Source: Phocaeicola coprophilus DSM 18228 = JCM 13818 (GTDB taxonomy: Bacteria > Bacteroidota > Bacteroidia > Bacteroidales > Bacteroidaceae). Taken from it: DNA of 64,000 nucleotides. Position numbers and translations under genes: made by a program. The stretch covers positions 23,706 to 87,705 of the forward strand of contig NZ_EQ973634.1 in the NCBI RefSeq assembly GCF_000157915.1. Direction: 5' to 3'. Below are positions 53,312-63,184 of the stretch, one piece after another. Position 1 is the first letter of the stretch. Every line of letters starts with the position of its first letter. The notes beneath the pieces are model-generated. The model ran no database searches and was not told where the DNA came from. It saw nothing but the letters and a program-made list of their open reading frames with translations.

Positions 53312-54490
53312 TTAATAGAGGAAGCCGAACAGCCATAACGGAATCTGGTTACCGTGTCCCAGTTCCATTTTGTGCATGGCATAATAAACATTCGGGTTGC
53401 TCTTGAACTTGCATCCTTCAGCACAGATGCGGAATTGCAGATTTCCGTCTACCAGGAATGAAGTTCCTTTGTCTCCTTTGTTCACCTTATGGTCTTTCCA
53501 CAGGGTATTGACGAAGAAGGTTTCCAGTACGTCCTGCTCTTCCACTTTTACCGGATAGATGCTGTACATCAGGTTGGTGTTATGCATCATGATCTTCGAC
53601 GGTTTTTTGGGAAATTCTTCTCCCTTGGGGTAAACCATGTTGATCAGGCGTGCATCAGCCAGATACTTGATGTAGTTCATCACCGTGGCGCGTGAGGTCT
53701 GGATGTCGGCAGCCAGTTGGCTGACATTAGGTGCTCCAGGCCCGTCTACCGCCAACAAATATAATAATTTTTTTATCTTTGAAAGATATTTCAGCTCAAT
53801 TTGTTTGATCAAAAGTATATCCACCTCAATCATCATGTTCATGGTCTTCAGCAGATTCTCCGAGAAATTGCGTTTCTCCAGAAAAAAAGGGTAGAATCCG
53901 TGATGGATATAGTCTTGAAAATAGTTTAGCGGGTTGATATGGGGCAAGATGGTCTTGACGATATGTTCGTGGTTGGTCAGGATTTCCTCCAGACTGTAGC
54001 TGGGGAAGTGATTGCCCGTTTGCAGATTCAGAAATTCCCGGAAGGAAAAGCCGCGCAGGTTGTAGGACTTGACGATCCCGTTGAGCTCCGGGTTTTCGTC
54101 TTTAAGCCGCATGACGGATGATCCGCTGAAGACAATCTTCAGCTGGGGATAGCGTTCGTAACAGGTACGCAGATCCTGGCTCCAGCCGGGCAGTTTGAAT
54201 ACCTGATCAATGAGAAGAACCTTTCCTCCCCGTTTTACGAATTCACCGGCAAAGTCCACCAGACTGACTTGGGAGAAGTAGAAATTATTCATGTTGACAA
54301 ACAGACAGGAACGGTCAGTTCCAAATTTTTCTTTGGCATATTGCAGCAGGAAAGTAGTCTTTCCGACACCGCGTGTGCCTTTAATGCCGATCAGACGGGC
54401 ACTCCAGTCTATATCGTCCATCAGGTCGCGGCGCACCGGCGCTGTGGTATGCTCGACCAAGTAGCTGTGTGTTCTATAAAATGCTTCCAT
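53312..54490 (-). CDS. AAA-family ATPase (DUF4143-like architecture)
   Basis: The 392-residue cytoplasmic protein has Walker A GTRGVGKTT (residues about 36-44) and Walker B KVLLIDQV, where the usual Glu after Asp is Gln. FSGSSVMRL and GFSFREFLNL are typical of the archaeal/bacterial AAA group with a C-terminal DUF4143-like domain. A winged-helix stretch (VSQLAADIQTSRATVMNYIKYLADARLI) follows. Function of the group is unknown. It has its own promoter at 54511-54541 and lies directly upstream of nifJ on the same strand, so read-through is possible. Confidence 0.86.
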   Translation of the reverse strand: MEAFYRTHSYLVEHTTAPVRRDLMDDIDWSARLIGIKGTRGVGKTTFLLQYAKEKFGTDRSCLFVNMNNFYFSQVSLVDFAGEFVKRGGKVLLIDQVFKLPGWSQDLRTCYERYPQLKIVFSGSSVMRLKDENPELNGIVKSYNLRGFSFREFLNLQTGNHFPSYSLEEILTNHEHIVKTILPHINPLNYFQDYIHHGFYPFFLEKRNFSENLLKTMNMMIEVDILLIKQIELKYLSKIKKLLYLLAVDGPGAPNVSQLAADIQTSRATVMNYIKYLADARLINMVYPKGEEFPKKPSKIMMHNTNLMYSIYPVKVEEQDVLETFFVNTLWKDHKVNKGDKGTSFLVDGNLQFRICAEGCKFKSNPNVYYAMHKMELGHGNQIPLWLFGFLY

Positions 54491-54510
54491 GAATTCTGAT
54501 TTCTACGCTG

Positions 54511-54541
54511 CAAATATACTAATACTTCGTTATATTGCAAA
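54511..54541 (-). promoter_or_regulatory. promoter of the AAA ATPase gene
   Basis: On the minus strand: TTTG (54541-54538), 19 nt, TATATTTG (54518-54511), 20 nt before the start at 54490. Both elements are full matches. Confidence 0.75.
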
Positions 54542-54635
54542 CTGGAGTTAGCAAATTTATTTTTTTTGAAATTGAGGCTGAGGATTTCCGGTGCATCAGG
54601 ATATTTATTCTTATCTTCATGCCTGAATTGGTTGT

Positions 54636-54671
54636 AAACCGGCTTGTCCCGGTGATACGGGAAACCGGTTT
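54636..54671 (+). promoter_or_regulatory. nested hairpin upstream of the ATP-grasp-like gene
   Basis: AAACCGG (54636-54642) pairs with CCGGTTT (54665-54671) and, inside, TCCCG (54647-54651) pairs with CGGGA (54658-54662). It lies 45 nt before the ATG at 54717 and could be a leader element or an old terminator. No clear promoter was found in 54672-54716. Confidence 0.4.
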
Positions 54672-54716
54672 CATGGGAGAATCCTACCGATTTTAACGAA
54701 ATAAAATCCTTGTCAG

Positions 54717-55895
54717 ATGGCTTCAAAGCTCTATTTGTTTAATCCGGAGCATGATATGGCTCTGGCTAATTTTACTCCTTATTATCAGCCCCCGCAGGAA
54801 ATTGTCCGGATGGGGGAGGAGTTGTCGTATCTTCCTTTGTGGTATGCCTGTCCGGGCGAAGAGGTCATGGTGGCCGACCGGGAGCTTGCCGGCAGATATC
54901 TGCATGAATGTTCCGTTTCCGGATTATCTCCGTCTGGCGTTTGTACTACCGGGCAAAAGACCGGACTTGAGTTGTCTCCCTGGGGATGGGATCCTGCGGT
55001 TGTCCACCATTTGCAGGAAAGGGGAGTAGCGGTTGATAATTGGCCGGATGCTTCTGTACTGGAGCGGATCCGTTACCTTTCAGGCAGGCAGCGTTGTGTG
55101 GATGTTCTGTCACAGATGCAGTCTGTAGCCGGATGTTGTGGCCGGGCGGTGGTATGTTCCTCTCTGGATGAAGTGCATGAGTTTGTTGATGCAGTGGGTG
55201 AAACAGTGCTCAAGTCTCCCTGGTCGGGCAGTGGAAGAGGACTGTTGCGTGTTTCTCCCCAGACGTGGAGTACCAATGTCGAAGGCTGGGTGGCCCGGGT
55301 GATCCGTACCCAGGGTGGAATTATGGGAGAACCTCTTTATAATAAGGTATGCGATTTTGCGATGGAATACCGGGCTGATGGAAGAGGAAATGTCACCTGG
55401 GTCGGGTATTCTTTGTTCGAAACCGATTCGCATGGAAATTATAAGTTGAACCGGTTGTTGCCGGATGAACAGATTGTCCAAACGCTTGCCGGATATGTAG
55501 CTTCGGAAACCCTGCAGGCTGTTCGTCTCCTTTTGCAGGATGTTCTGCAGAAAATGATCGGAACGGATTATGCCGGCTATCTGGGAGTAGATATGATGAT
55601 CTGTCGCGAGGGGGAAAACTTTCTTGTTCATCCCTGTGTGGAGATTAACCTCCGGATGAATATGGGGGTGGTGGCCCGTCTTTTCTATGATCGTTATGCT
55701 GCCTTTCCGGCATGTGGCCGGTATGTCGTGGAACACTATATGACGGATGGAGAAGCTTTGAAAAAACATCAGGAGTTGCAGATGCTTTTTCCCGTTATCT
55801 TGTCAGATCAGGGGCGGATTGCCGGAGGATATGTGTCTTTGACTCCGGTAGGTGAAACGACCCGTTATCAGGTTTATGTGATATTGGATACCTGA
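54717..55895 (+). CDS. ATP-grasp-like hypothetical protein
   Basis: The 392-residue product has no signal peptide. The C-terminal half looks like an ATP-grasp enzyme: TVLKSPWSGSGRGLLRV is a phosphate-binding loop, and YLGVDMMICREGENFLVHPCVEINLRMNMGVV has the Glu-x-Asn metal site of the fold. The N-terminal part (LFNPEHDMALANFTPYYQPP) is shared with Bacteroidales hypothetical proteins I have seen. It probably forms an amide or peptide bond using ATP, with an unknown acceptor. Monocistronic. Confidence 0.72.
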   Translation: MASKLYLFNPEHDMALANFTPYYQPPQEIVRMGEELSYLPLWYACPGEEVMVADRELAGRYLHECSVSGLSPSGVCTTGQKTGLELSPWGWDPAVVHHLQERGVAVDNWPDASVLERIRYLSGRQRCVDVLSQMQSVAGCCGRAVVCSSLDEVHEFVDAVGETVLKSPWSGSGRGLLRVSPQTWSTNVEGWVARVIRTQGGIMGEPLYNKVCDFAMEYRADGRGNVTWVGYSLFETDSHGNYKLNRLLPDEQIVQTLAGYVASETLQAVRLLLQDVLQKMIGTDYAGYLGVDMMICREGENFLVHPCVEINLRMNMGVVARLFYDRYAAFPACGRYVVEHYMTDGEALKKHQELQMLFPVILSDQGRIAGGYVSLTPVGETTRYQVYVILDT

Positions 55896-55901
55896 AAACA
55901 G

Positions 55902-55956
55902 AATTGCCTTCGTCTCTCTTTTCTGTAAAAGCGGAAACGAAGGCAATTTTATTTTT
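55902..55956. terminator. strong terminator after the ATP-grasp-like gene
   Basis: AATTGCCTTCGT (55902-55913) pairs with ACGAAGGCAATT (55937-55948) over 12 bp, followed by TTTTATTTTTT. It lies between convergent genes. Confidence 0.75.
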
Positions 55957-55980
55957 TAGGAATGTGGCGGACCGGAATAT

Positions 55981-57480
55981 TTATTCAGCTGTCAGTCCCT
56001 GGTGCTGAATATGGGCTGTTGCAGGCAATAGGATTCGTTTTCCGAAATTAGCTTTGCGCTGCATCGGCATTTCTTTCATCCGGAGGTTCATGCTTCGGCT
56101 GCTTTGTTCTGCCGGATATGTTTTGCCGGCCTGCGTCAGTGCCGTTTTCAGCATGGCTTCATTGACATCTCCCAGTTGGGTCATGACAAACGGATCATCG
56201 CTTGCTGCCACGTCAGGGGTCAGTCCGTCAGGCATACAGGGAGTTTCATTGTTGGCATTCTTGTAGATGCTGACCATGACATAGATTCCCCAGTTTTCAA
56301 TTGCAACCGGAACTTTTTCGTAAACGTCAGAGGTTCCGAGCATGAATCCGGTGCAGTATTTTCCGTGTGACTGTTCGCCAATCAGTTCTACATTCATGTA
56401 GGGCATCAGTCCGCTCAGAAGGGCTTCAGAGGCAGAAGCTGAATTGCCGGAAATGATACCATATACTTTCTCCAGTCCAATGTTGGCATCTTTGGTGCTG
56501 ATATTCAGATTTGCACTTTCCACCTTGTATTCAGTCTGGAACGGAGTTTCCGTGCTGATTCCTTCCTGTTCGTAATAAGCTGTAAGCAGGTCATTGTATT
56601 CTTCTTTTTCAAAAATCTTCTTGCTGCTGACAGCTTCCTGCGGAGCGTACATGGAAGCCATTGCACTTTCAGTAATTACATATCCTCCTCCATTGTAGCG
56701 GAGATCCAGAATCAGTTCCTTGACACCTTCAGCTTTGAATTTTTTGCTGATTTCTACCAGTTGGGGAATAGAAGCCAGGTCGAAGCTGCTGTAAGCAAGG
56801 TAGCCGACCTTTTTGCCATTAATGTCGTAGATACTGTCGCAGAGGATCGGGTCTTCATACATTTCCACGGCATTCATGCTGACTGTCTTTCCTGTTGGGG
56901 TGATGACATTGTCGGCACCCAGTTCAGCCAAAGAAAGTGTGATGCTTGAACTGTTGAACAGTTCCGTATAGTTTGCCGTAGTCAGTGGCTTGCCGTCAAT
57001 CTGATAGATCAGGTCCCCTCGTTTCAGACCGGCTTTTTCTGCAGGGCTGCCTTTATGGACATAGGCAATAGCTGAGATACACTCATTACCCTGTTCGCTC
57101 AGAAGGTAAGTGACAGGCATGTAGCCGTAGGTTGTTGCAACTCCTTCAACGCCGCTGGTAAAACTTTTGAAGTCATTGGTGAGCATGGTCCATTTGTCAA
57201 TGACTTTGTCACCTTCGTGATATTTGATCTGGTCAACCGTTGTGATTGGGTCATTGTTGGTTTCGGGATCCAGTAAGGGGAGATCGCCGGCTATTTCCTT
57301 GTTCCAGTAATAATAGGTTTCCAGCATGTCCCGTGCAAACTGATTGGCATAATACATCTCATCAGTGGTGGTACGATCTGGTTTGCTGGATGGATCGTCG
57401 TTGTTCTCAGAGCAACTGCTCAGCAGGATTCCTGTACATGCCAGTCCCAGAAATGCTGACATAATAACTTCTTTTTTCAT
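55981..57480 (-). CDS. S41-family C-terminal processing protease, lipoprotein
   Basis: The 499-residue product has a lipobox (ILLSSCSEN, Cys23). A PDZ domain (SPAEKAGLKRGDLIYQIDGKPLTTANY) precedes the S41 core with LILDLRYNGGGYV, the catalytic Ser in ISGNSASASEALLSGL and a Lys in EQSHGKYCTGFML. CtpA-type enzymes degrade or process periplasmic proteins by a Ser-Lys pair. It sits on a membrane face in the periplasm. It has its own transcription start region, since the ppiD terminator at 57553-57591 separates it from the upstream gene. Confidence 0.93.
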   Translation of the reverse strand: MKKEVIMSAFLGLACTGILLSSCSENNDDPSSKPDRTTTDEMYYANQFARDMLETYYYWNKEIAGDLPLLDPETNNDPITTVDQIKYHEGDKVIDKWTMLTNDFKSFTSGVEGVATTYGYMPVTYLLSEQGNECISAIAYVHKGSPAEKAGLKRGDLIYQIDGKPLTTANYTELFNSSSITLSLAELGADNVITPTGKTVSMNAVEMYEDPILCDSIYDINGKKVGYLAYSSFDLASIPQLVEISKKFKAEGVKELILDLRYNGGGYVITESAMASMYAPQEAVSSKKIFEKEEYNDLLTAYYEQEGISTETPFQTEYKVESANLNISTKDANIGLEKVYGIISGNSASASEALLSGLMPYMNVELIGEQSHGKYCTGFMLGTSDVYEKVPVAIENWGIYVMVSIYKNANNETPCMPDGLTPDVAASDDPFVMTQLGDVNEAMLKTALTQAGKTYPAEQSSRSMNLRMKEMPMQRKANFGKRILLPATAHIQHQGLTAE

Positions 57481-57552
57481 AGGCGTATCATTTTAGAGTG
57501 AACTCTGTCTGGGGAAGGCAGAGTTCTGTTGTTAACAGATTAGGGAAACTAA

Positions 57553-57591
57553 AAGGGTAGAGAAGAAATCAGTTTATTTCCCTCTACCCTT
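57553..57591 (-). terminator. terminator of the PpiD operon
   Basis: AAGGGTAGAG (57553-57562) and CTCTACCCTT (57582-57591) form a 10-bp stem; on the minus strand it is followed by TTTAGTTTCCC. A smaller hairpin, ACTCTCCT/AGGAGAGT (57610-57632), lies closer to the ppiD stop. Confidence 0.6.
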
Positions 57592-57647
57592 AAATTGTAT
57601 GATGACATTACTCTCCTTTCCGGCAGGAGAGTCAAGTTGGCAGCTTT

Positions 57648-59783
57648 TTAGAAGAACAAGTAGCGCTGGTCTACAACTTCTGCTTTAGTACGCAGGTCAT
57701 AGATGCACTGGCTGGCATAACGTGCAGCCATGTTGGTCAGATTTGATTCTTCTGTTTTAGCGTTGAATTCTTCAGCACTCTTATCCTTATTATATACCTG
57801 AATCATGTAGACTCCGGCGTTACCCTTGATAGGAGCACTCAGCTTACCGGCTGCAGTTTTTTCTGCTACTGCACCGATTACAGGTTCGCTGGCTCTGGTC
57901 ACTGCAATGTAAGCAGGAGCAGAGAAGGTAACGTGTTTAACAGAATCGCTGACAGCGTCTGTCATACCTTTCACCTGATCCAGTGAGTTGAATCCGTTCA
58001 TCTGTGCCATGATCTTTTCAGCCTTCTTGTCACGGCGGATTTCAGCTCTCAGCATATCAGCAACAGAGTTGATATCGCGATAACCTTTCGGATTGATCTT
58101 TTCTACAGAAACAACCATCAGATGATCGTTGTCACCACATTCATAAAGCGGAGAAACTTCACCTACCTTAGCTGCGAATACCCATTTCAGAGCTTCACGG
58201 GTAGAATGTACACCGCCTACATAGTGCTCGTCGCTGGAGAAGTCTGTGCGCGGGATCAGAGTATATCCGCTTTCTTCTGCGTTTTTCTTCAGGTCTTCCA
58301 GAGTGGTATTCTGAGCAACAAACTGGCTGAACTTGTTGTAAGCATCGTTGTAAGTTTCCTTGCTGAATTCAACCGGAAGTTTCACTACAGCCACTTTATA
58401 TTTGTCTTTCATGGCTTTTTTGTTCATTACCTGCAGAATGACAGTTGCCTGTCCGAGATTCAGGCTGGCCAGTTCATTTACCGGCTGGCTGATCAGGGCA
58501 TTGATATATTTGGCGTTTTCAGCATCCAGTTCGGCACCTTCCCAGCTTGCTGCGCTGATCCAGTTTGCTTCTCCTGTCTGTCCGTACTTCTGAGCCAGTT
58601 CAGCAAAGTCAGCTCCTCCCTTCAGTGCAGTGAAAATACTGTCTGCCAAAGTCTTGGTTGCATCTTCAGTATTGGCATATACCTGAATCTGACGGAACTG
58701 GATAGAGTCAGGAGCAGTCGTCTTGGCAATGATCTTGAATGCGTTGTAAGAATCATCAGCCTGGTTGTAGTAAGGACCATAAACTTCGTTGATTGCAACA
58801 GAGTCCAGACGAGCTGTTACGTCCTGAGGCAGGACAGTCTTGTTTACCGGAACGTCAGCATAGTTGACAACGGAACCGGTAGAACGGACGAAAGTAGCGA
58901 AATCATCGCTGGTGTTAACCAGCTGGTTGCTGTAGTCTGTTACCTCTTTCAGTACAGCCTGACGGTCAGCATCCGACGGAACCACTCTTACATCAATGTA
59001 GCGGATGTTGCGGGTTTCAGCCAGCTGCTTGAACTGTTCTTTTCTGGTGTCATACAACTTACGGATTTCATCGTCTGAAACCTGAACGGTTGAATCGGCG
59101 ATAGAAGAGTAAGGTACGGCAGCCAGCAACATGTCGCTCTGTTCTGTACGTCCTTTGAATGCATCTTCAGCAGCCACCGGATTTGAGATCAGTGAGCGCA
59201 TGATCAGGTTCTGGTATTTTTCAGCCAGAGTAGACTGACGCAGGCTCTTTTCAATAAATTTCCAGAAGTTGCCCAAAGTCTGGTAATATTCCACATACTG
59301 TGCAGGCATCTGGCTGTTGTTCAGATTTGCATAGTCTACCAGGAATTTCTTCAGCATATCTTTATCGAATGCTCCGGTCTGCGGATTGCGGAATGGAGTT
59401 TGCATCAGCATCGGGTGAGTACCCTGGTCAATGATAGCCTGAAGTTCAGCGTCGGTAACGGTCAGACCCAGTTTTTCAGCTTCTGCAGCAATCAGTTTGT
59501 TGTTGACGTATGATTGCCATACCTGGTCTTTTACGTTAGACAATTGATCTTCATTCAGTGAGTTCAGTCCGTTTGTCAGTTTAATGACTTCACTGAGTTC
59601 ATCCACCATTTTCTGATAATCCTGAGCAGAGAGAGTTTCTCCGTTCACTTCTCCTACGTCTTGTTTTCCCTGATGCGGCTGGAGTATTTTCCATGCGTCA
59701 CCTGCGATAAACGCAAAAAGGGCAAGACCGATTACAATGACCAACAAGGGTCCTTTGCTTCTGATTGTTTGTAAAGTTGCCAT
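57648..59783 (-). CDS. ppiD: PpiD/SurA-like membrane-anchored foldase
   Basis: The 711-residue protein has one N-terminal membrane helix (LLVIVIGLALFAFIAG) and a long periplasmic part. The SurA_N-like chaperone region starts GEVNGETLSAQDYQKMVDEL. PPIC-type parvulin regions lie around residues 210-350 and 360-500, but are degenerate. PpiD-type proteins help newly exported proteins fold at the Sec translocon. It is the last gene of the minus-strand envelope operon, 97 nt after the CNNM gene. Confidence 0.86.
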   Translation of the reverse strand: MATLQTIRSKGPLLVIVIGLALFAFIAGDAWKILQPHQGKQDVGEVNGETLSAQDYQKMVDELSEVIKLTNGLNSLNEDQLSNVKDQVWQSYVNNKLIAAEAEKLGLTVTDAELQAIIDQGTHPMLMQTPFRNPQTGAFDKDMLKKFLVDYANLNNSQMPAQYVEYYQTLGNFWKFIEKSLRQSTLAEKYQNLIMRSLISNPVAAEDAFKGRTEQSDMLLAAVPYSSIADSTVQVSDDEIRKLYDTRKEQFKQLAETRNIRYIDVRVVPSDADRQAVLKEVTDYSNQLVNTSDDFATFVRSTGSVVNYADVPVNKTVLPQDVTARLDSVAINEVYGPYYNQADDSYNAFKIIAKTTAPDSIQFRQIQVYANTEDATKTLADSIFTALKGGADFAELAQKYGQTGEANWISAASWEGAELDAENAKYINALISQPVNELASLNLGQATVILQVMNKKAMKDKYKVAVVKLPVEFSKETYNDAYNKFSQFVAQNTTLEDLKKNAEESGYTLIPRTDFSSDEHYVGGVHSTREALKWVFAAKVGEVSPLYECGDNDHLMVVSVEKINPKGYRDINSVADMLRAEIRRDKKAEKIMAQMNGFNSLDQVKGMTDAVSDSVKHVTFSAPAYIAVTRASEPVIGAVAEKTAAGKLSAPIKGNAGVYMIQVYNKDKSAEEFNAKTEESNLTNMAARYASQCIYDLRTKAEVVDQRYLFF

Positions 59784-59880
59784 TTAAAGTGATTATTTTT
59801 TTGTTTATTGTTTTTTTCTTTTAGCGCACGAAGATACAAAAAATGCAGTTTACTAGCTATCTTCTGTCGAAAAAAAACGA

Positions 59881-61137
59881 TTATTTCTCAACTTTCAGCT
59901 TTACTAGCTCTATTTTCGTAGCTGTAACCTTGATTATTTTGAACTTGAAGTGCGCGATTGTAATGATTTCATGTACTTTCGGGAAACTTTGGTATTCATG
60001 CAGGATCAGTCCGCCGATAGTCTGGTATTCATCGTTTTCCGGCAGATGGAGCCCGAAGTCTTCATTGGCCTTTTCAATTTCTAGACGTCCGGACAGGATG
60101 TATTCATCTTCGCCGATTTCCTTGGCGATGGTGGATGTGGTGTCGTGCTCGTCTTCGATATCTCCCAGAATTTCCTCTACCAGATCCTCCAGGGCCACAA
60201 TGCCTGAGGTTCCTCCGAACTCGTCAACAACGACAGCCAGTGATCGCTTTTGCTGCATGAATATTTTCATCAGCTTGTGGGCGCTCATGGTAGCCGGTAC
60301 GATAGGGATGGTCCGGATATTCTTTTGCCATTCCTGCGGGTGGCGGAACAATTCTGATGAGTGGATATAGCCGATCACGTTGTCAATGTTGTCCTTATAG
60401 ACAATAACCTTGCTGATACCGTTTTCAATGAACGTGTCCTTCAATTCCTGAATCGTCGACTCGATGTCTACGGCAATGATTTCCGTTCTCGGAATCAGGC
60501 AGTCCCTTATCTTGATGTTCGAGAAATCCAGTGCATTCTGGAAGATCTTGATTTCCGTATCAATCTGTTCTTTGTCCTTGGTTTCGTCAATACTGCTCTG
60601 GATGAAATAGTCCAGGTCCATTTTGGTGAAAGCCTTGTTGCTGGCTTCTTTGTTCGGGCGGGTGCCGGTCAGACGCAGAAAGCCCATGGACAGAAGCGAA
60701 GAAAAACGGCTGACAGGGTAGAGTACCACATAACAGATAAAGGCCGGTACCGAGCAGGCACGGAGTGTCAGGTTTGGGTTGATGCGGAACAGGGTCTTCG
60801 GCATGAATTCCCCGGTTACCAGAATGATCAGTGTAGATATGATGGTTTCAATGGCCACCAGGGCAGCCTGGTTGGTCAGTACGTTCACCAATATATAATG
60901 TTCGATCAGTTCGGCCATCAGGATACCATAGATGACCAGTGCAATGTTGTTGCCCACCAGCATCGATGAGATGAAATCGTTCGGATGACGGTAGAAGACC
61001 GTCAGAATACGGGTAGACAGATTGTTGCTGCGTTCCATTTCGAAGCGCAGTTTATTGGATGAAACAAAGGCGATTTCCATTCCTGAAAAGAACGCGGAAA
61101 ACGCCATCGATATAATCAGTTGTATGATAAGTCCCAT
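59881..61137 (-). CDS. CNNM/CorC-family membrane protein (hemolysin family)
   Basis: The 418-residue protein has a DUF21/CNNM membrane domain (residues 1-190, MGLIIQLIISMAFSAFFSGMEIAFVSSN), a pair of CBS domains (CLIPRTEIIAVDIESTIQELKDTF; VVVDEFGGTSGIVALEDLVEEILG) and a C-terminal CorC_HlyC domain (EYQTIGGLILHEYQSFP). Members transport or regulate Mg2+ or other divalent ions. The name hemolysin is historical. It begins 7 nt after lptC. Confidence 0.93.
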   Translation of the reverse strand: MGLIIQLIISMAFSAFFSGMEIAFVSSNKLRFEMERSNNLSTRILTVFYRHPNDFISSMLVGNNIALVIYGILMAELIEHYILVNVLTNQAALVAIETIISTLIILVTGEFMPKTLFRINPNLTLRACSVPAFICYVVLYPVSRFSSLLSMGFLRLTGTRPNKEASNKAFTKMDLDYFIQSSIDETKDKEQIDTEIKIFQNALDFSNIKIRDCLIPRTEIIAVDIESTIQELKDTFIENGISKVIVYKDNIDNVIGYIHSSELFRHPQEWQKNIRTIPIVPATMSAHKLMKIFMQQKRSLAVVVDEFGGTSGIVALEDLVEEILGDIEDEHDTTSTIAKEIGEDEYILSGRLEIEKANEDFGLHLPENDEYQTIGGLILHEYQSFPKVHEIITIAHFKFKIIKVTATKIELVKLKVEK

Positions 61138-61144
61138 GTTGGTA

Positions 61145-61771
61145 TTAATTTCTCTGCTGATTGGTCTGAGTTGTATCCTGGGGAGCTTTGTCCTCTACGA
61201 TACGTGTTCCGGAACTGTTGAATACCTGATATTCGGTCATGGTCTGGTTCGATTCAAATCCATACCCCATCAACAGGCCGTCCGGCTGTTCTATCCGGAT
61301 GAAGCGGTCGGAATAGATTTTTTCCTTGCCCTGATCCCAGTACATGAGCTGGGTATCGAATTTATCTCCGCGCTGGCTTTGTATATGTACATTTCCACGC
61401 AGTTCCCACAGTTTCTTGGTTTCGTAATAATAAGCAGTATCAGCCTTGATACTGGCATCTATGTGGAAGAGTGTGTCAAACTTTTCCATGTAGAGGCCTT
61501 TTTCGAAAGCCCAGAAAGGAGGGTTCCGTTTGCTGTAGATCAGCCATTCTTCCGTTACGATCTTGTAGCGGATCAAGCCGGAGTCTGAAATTAAAGTGGT
61601 CACACCGGTTGTATGCATGTCGGGAAGGGAGTCACCTTCGCTGACGGCATCAGCCAGATTTTGCTTCTTTCCGCCGCAGGAGGGCAGAAAAAGAAACATA
61701 ACAGCTGCCCATGCGGCAGCTGTTATGTTCAAAAAATTGATGTATGTAAACTTTTTCTGTTTGGTAGACAT
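61145..61771 (-). CDS. lptC: LPS export periplasmic protein LptC
   Basis: The 208-residue product (start MSTKQKKFTY; the ATG at 61807 overlaps the TPR gene) has a hydrophobic segment ending in LFLPSCGGK, lipoprotein-like. The beta-jellyroll carries YIVTEEWLIYSKRNPPFWAFEKGLYMEKFD-type strands and GNVHIQSQRGDKFDTQLMYWDQ, typical of Bacteroidetes LptC. It hands LPS from LptBFG to LptA in the periplasm. A lipid anchor instead of the usual membrane helix would be a difference from Escherichia coli LptC. Confidence 0.85.
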   Translation of the reverse strand: MSTKQKKFTYINFLNITAAAWAAVMFLFLPSCGGKKQNLADAVSEGDSLPDMHTTGVTTLISDSGLIRYKIVTEEWLIYSKRNPPFWAFEKGLYMEKFDTLFHIDASIKADTAYYYETKKLWELRGNVHIQSQRGDKFDTQLMYWDQGKEKIYSDRFIRIEQPDGLLMGYGFESNQTMTEYQVFNSSGTRIVEDKAPQDTTQTNQQRN

Positions 61772-61776
61772 ACGGA

Positions 61777-63138
61777 TTATCTGATGGTTGTTGTTTCGCC
61801 GATCCATCCGCCGATTGTTACGGAGTTACCTTTCTTCAGACCGAGGAAGAAGAGGTCTTCGTCTTTCGGAACGTAAGCAGAGTAAGTTCTGATCAGTTCG
61901 TTAGCCTTTTCTGCTACGCTAGGATCTACACTCTTTGCACGCTGCAGTTTGTCGATGGCTGCAAAGTAAGTACATTTGTTCAATGCACCTTCGTCGCTCC
62001 AGTTGGGGCTGGCTGCATACATCTGTGCGATCAGGATATACGCATCACCCTTGTTGGGGTTGAATGAGATAGCCTTATTTGCATATTGTTTTGCGCGGCT
62101 GAACTGTTTCTTACCGAACAATACAACGGCAGCACTGTAGCAGTGGTTAGCCTTTTCGATAGGATCCTGTTCCAGTTCGATAGCCTGATCGAAGTAGTTG
62201 ATACTCTTTTCGATGTCACCTTTCTTATAATACATGTAACCGCAACCTACGGCAGTAGCAGCAGTCGGTTCGATGGCATGTGCAGCTTCAGAAGCTTCGA
62301 AGTATGCTTCCTGTTCTGTACATTTCAGCATCTGCATTACAGAGATCACCTGTTTCAGATAGTCCAGGTTTGTCTTGTTCTGAGCAACTTTCGGACCATA
62401 GATTTCCTGCAGGTTTTCGCAGCTGGCAGCACCACTGTTGATGAAGTAAGCATCTACATTGTCTTTAGCCAGTTTCAGGTTCTTCTTGTCTCTTTCCTTG
62501 GTAGCAGCCTTCAGAGCTTCATCAGCATAAGCTGAAGCAGTCAGATAGTCCTGAATGAACTGTTCCTTGTGAGTGTCGTCTTTCTTCAGTTTGCGTGAAG
62601 AAACGTCCATGAAATCCTGGAACATGAAGTAATCAGAAGTAGCCTTTTCCAGATCAACAGCTTCCTTACACATCTGGTAAGCCTTGTCTACGTCAGCGTT
62701 CGGGCCTGAGAAAACGATGTAGTCATGCGCTTTCATACCGATGATGGAACCTTTGGTTGCCGGAGTCTTTACCAGGCTGTTCAGCTGGTCCAGATACTTG
62801 ATACGCTGATCGTGAACGGCCATCAGTTCGTCCAGATACGTTTTCTGCTGGGCTGCATCCTTAGAGCCGGCAATCAGGGCACGCAGAATTTTGGCACCAT
62901 CCGTATAGGTACTTACTCGTGCGATAGGGGCTTCTGTAAATACTGCTTTCCAGGGCTTGTAGGCATCTTTGAAGTTGTCAGTCTTTACATATTCACTGTA
63001 AATACTGATGTTCTGCAAACAGCGGAGACTGTCTTCGCCGTGTCCGAATCTGGTACCGCTTTGTGCTCCTGTCTGAGCAAACGTGGCTGCTGCACTGAAT
63101 GACAGTGCGCACAGCATTGTAAACATCCTCATTTTCAT
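61777..63138 (-). CDS. periplasmic TPR protein
   Basis: The 453-residue product has a signal peptide (ALSFSAAATFAQ) and TPR-like helices, clearest at residues 315-400 (GYMYYKKGDIEKSINYFDQAIELE; SRAKQYANKAISFNPNKGDAYILIAQMY). It lies directly before lptC and 46 nt after the outer-membrane protein gene, within the envelope operon. It probably acts as a scaffold in the periplasm; a partner is not known. Confidence 0.86.
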   Translation of the reverse strand: MKMRMFTMLCALSFSAAATFAQTGAQSGTRFGHGEDSLRCLQNISIYSEYVKTDNFKDAYKPWKAVFTEAPIARVSTYTDGAKILRALIAGSKDAAQQKTYLDELMAVHDQRIKYLDQLNSLVKTPATKGSIIGMKAHDYIVFSGPNADVDKAYQMCKEAVDLEKATSDYFMFQDFMDVSSRKLKKDDTHKEQFIQDYLTASAYADEALKAATKERDKKNLKLAKDNVDAYFINSGAASCENLQEIYGPKVAQNKTNLDYLKQVISVMQMLKCTEQEAYFEASEAAHAIEPTAATAVGCGYMYYKKGDIEKSINYFDQAIELEQDPIEKANHCYSAAVVLFGKKQFSRAKQYANKAISFNPNKGDAYILIAQMYAASPNWSDEGALNKCTYFAAIDKLQRAKSVDPSVAEKANELIRTYSAYVPKDEDLFFLGLKKGNSVTIGGWIGETTTIR

Positions 63139-63184
63139 CGTATATAAATTTAATTATTCATTGTGTTAAATAATAGATATGTTT

